Source: an uncultured Latescibacterota bacterium
GTDB taxonomy: Bacteria; Latescibacterota; UBA2968
DNA: 64,000 nucleotides
Reading direction: 5' to 3'
Assembly (NCBI GenBank): GCA_951812755.1
Contig: OX638329.1
Span: 3,914,522 to 3,978,521, forward strand
In this document: positions 62,477 through 64,000 of the stretch, piece by piece
Layout: every line of letters starts with the position of its first letter
How positions within the stretch are numbered: position 1 is the first letter of the stretch
The notes under the pieces: generated by a model
The model's input: only the letters and a program-made list of their open reading frames with translations
Told to the model about the DNA's origin: nothing
Databases searched by the model: none
Made by a program: the position numbers and the translations under genes

Positions 62477-64000
62477 TTATTCTTCCGTTTCCGATGGTTT
62501 TCGGCGCAAGACAATCTGCCCCTGATCGGCACTTACAATCTTTGTGTAAGCGTTTCGCAGCCGGGAATATTGCGCCGGTGTGTAATAAACGCGGTTCACA
62601 GAAAACGTCCGCTGGAGACGCACGCGATTGCTGTCTGCCTGACATTCAGACTGAAACCGAACCCCGAGGGATGTAACCTTTTGTACTTCGGGTATTTCGA
62701 CAACATCGAACCCCTCCGGCAGAGTTAGATCTACTATTTCTTCAGATGCAAAGCCGTAGTTGAACTCGACGGGAAAAAGCCTTTTTTCGTTCTTAAAGGG
62801 ATTGGACTGACGCCGATGGATCAAACTCGAAGGACAATAAACCATATCGCCAGCCACCTGGGCGTAATTTTGAACCCGATAGTCGATCTTAACTTCCAAG
62901 GGCATATCGACATCTTTGTCCTGAGCGATCTGAAATGTATCGATTGTCACATCTCCAAAACGGTTTTCCAGAATCTCTTTGACGTATTTCCCCGGTTTAT
63001 CTTCGTCCAGATCCTTTCGTTCTGAAATCCCGCGATACCCTTCAAATTGCAGTGTTGTTTGGCACAGGAGATCGCCGTTTTCGGTCAGCTTCGCCTGTGT
63101 ATTTGCTCTACTTGTGCTCGCATCTTTAGGCATGGGAATTTCGACAATTTTACCTTCTTCCTCCCCAATCAAAAACCCTTTTCCAGACAAGAACCTGGGT
63201 GGTAGCAGTACAAACGGACACTGACTGTCATTTGTATCCAAAAAATAAATTTCATCGTCTATGGACAGGTGTGCAATCGTGTAGTTGAATTGCTGCAATT
63301 GAGGCCAGTTTTCTTGCAAACGCCCATTGGTGCGGGTGGAGATACGCAGCGGATTGGCTTCGAAACCAGCGGCTTTCAGCATCGCGATTAACAACATGTT
63401 TTTCTCGGACGAACTGCCCTTTTTTCTTTTTAGTACATCGTTGGGTTTTTTGCGACTTCCACTCGACGCAGATGTTTCAATCGAGTCCCTCACATAGCTG
63501 TAAATAGCCTCTGCCCGGGTGCGACCATCCTGCGTCTCGGGTGCAAGAGCAAGCGTCCGTCTTTCTAAGGTCCTGTTTCTTCTGAAGAGTGGATTGTAAC
63601 TCTTTTGCAAGGTTTCCGCCAGGTCGTCCCAGGTTTTAATGAATATGACAGGATCGGCCATTGTATCTTTGGGATTTCGATAAGACACGATCTGAAAAAA
63701 TAACGTTGCCCAATAATCTTTGAGCGTCGTAATATAAGGTTCCCGTTTAAGAGCTGGCAAATTTTCTGTACGCCATACAAATCTGCCTACAAAAGAAGTG
63801 CCCAACTGAGGATCGGCAATTTGAAAAGATTCTCTCTGTGGATCGGGAACGTAGGCATTGCTGGCAAAGGCCCGATAATCGAAACCTTCTGGAATAATCA
63901 AGATCAACTCACTCAGTCTGGTAAATATTCCATGCTGGAACTGCCAGGGGGCGAGAAATGTCAGTCGTCTACTGGTAATTTCATAGGCGTATTCAATAAC
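62477..64000 (-). CDS. DUF3857/transglutaminase-like protein, active-site Cys replaced (5' end beyond window)
   Basis: The frame stays open to the right edge, so the N-terminus is outside the window; the 507 visible residues begin inside the DUF3857 domain (VIEYAYEITS). The transglutaminase core is recognisable (EAIYSYVRDSIE, MLLIAMLKAAGFEANPL), but the GDC motif is replaced by GSSS, and the His motif FNH reads FNY. It should be catalytically dead if the neighbour is active. It ends 15 nt before the start of that neighbour and is co-transcribed with it. Confidence 0.85.
   Translation of the reverse strand, partial: VIEYAYEITSRRLTFLAPWQFQHGIFTRLSELILIIPEGFDYRAFASNAYVPDPQRESFQIADPQLGTSFVGRFVWRTENLPALKREPYITTLKDYWATLFFQIVSYRNPKDTMADPVIFIKTWDDLAETLQKSYNPLFRRNRTLERRTLALAPETQDGRTRAEAIYSYVRDSIETSASSGSRKKPNDVLKRKKGSSSEKNMLLIAMLKAAGFEANPLRISTRTNGRLQENWPQLQQFNYTIAHLSIDDEIYFLDTNDSQCPFVLLPPRFLSGKGFLIGEEEGKIVEIPMPKDASTSRANTQAKLTENGDLLCQTTLQFEGYRGISERKDLDEDKPGKYVKEILENRFGDVTIDTFQIAQDKDVDMPLEVKIDYRVQNYAQVAGDMVYCPSSLIHRRQSNPFKNEKRLFPVEFNYGFASEEIVDLTLPEGFDVVEIPEVQKVTSLGVRFQSECQADSNRVRLQRTFSVNRVYYTPAQYSRLRNAYTKIVSADQGQIVLRRKPSETEE

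Overview
The window is a chromosomal stretch of a Gram-negative, probably marine or particle-associated heterotroph. The evidence is a TonB-dependent receptor, lipoproteins, a TRAP-TAXI transporter, three Cys-type sulfatases, phytanoyl-CoA-dioxygenase-like proteins, a DUF4837 lipoprotein (a family of the Bacteroidota/FCB group), a DUF6785 membrane protein and four PQQ-type beta-propellers. This mix fits an uncultivated FCB or Poribacteria-like lineage such as Latescibacterota. That placement is inference from gene content and was not tested by phylogeny. I saw no rRNA, integrase, transposase gene or CRISPR array.

Layout. 0-16 kb (+): the end of a probable sbcD, sbcC, alanine racemase, a DUF4837 lipoprotein, a sulfatase, an XPB-type helicase, a UbiA prenyltransferase, a two-gene ABC-ATPase/Toprim-like cassette with its own promoter and operator-like dyad, ligA, tRNA-Ala(GGC) and an XPB/Ssl2-associated protein. 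Four of these genes serve DNA repair or replication. 16-19 kb (-): a DUF6785 membrane protein and an aldo/keto reductase. 19-28.5 kb (+): an orphan MacB/FtsX-type permease, a sulfatase, then a run of sugar isomerase/epimerase, ferredoxin-thioredoxin-reductase-like protein, two-domain phosphoesterase and two PhyH-type oxygenases, closed by a bidirectional terminator.

28.5-38 kb reads as a carbohydrate catabolic locus: L-rhamnose isomerase, sulfatase, an enolase-superfamily sugar-acid dehydratase, a heparinase-II/III-like lyase and a TRAP-TAXI uptake system. Together they suggest use of a sulfated, rhamnose- and uronate-containing polysaccharide. 38-41 kb holds two PQQ-type propellers. 41-59 kb is an almost gapless minus-strand tract. 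Reading in the direction of transcription it encodes aldehyde dehydrogenase, iron alcohol dehydrogenase, a propeller, a HemN-like radical SAM enzyme, another propeller, a TonB receptor, a PaaK-like adenylate-forming ligase, an antitoxin/TPR-like chimera, a flavin-dependent-halogenase-like protein, a GT4 glycosyltransferase, a half-size drug/metabolite transporter, a hotdog thioesterase and an ABC exporter pair. The right end has a DUF4143 ATPase with a repeat-laden promoter and two DUF3857/transglutaminase-like proteins, one of which lacks the catalytic cysteine.

The best candidate for an undescribed system is the halogenase-like flavoenzyme / PaaK-like ligase / thioesterase / glycosyltransferase / exporter block (45.2-50.5 kb). 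The second is the ABC-ATPase/Toprim-like pair (9.6-11.6 kb). The window also carries many short dispersed repeats: a MITE-like element, a REPIN-like pair, and ATCTG-rich minirepeats, some of which have been absorbed into protein termini.
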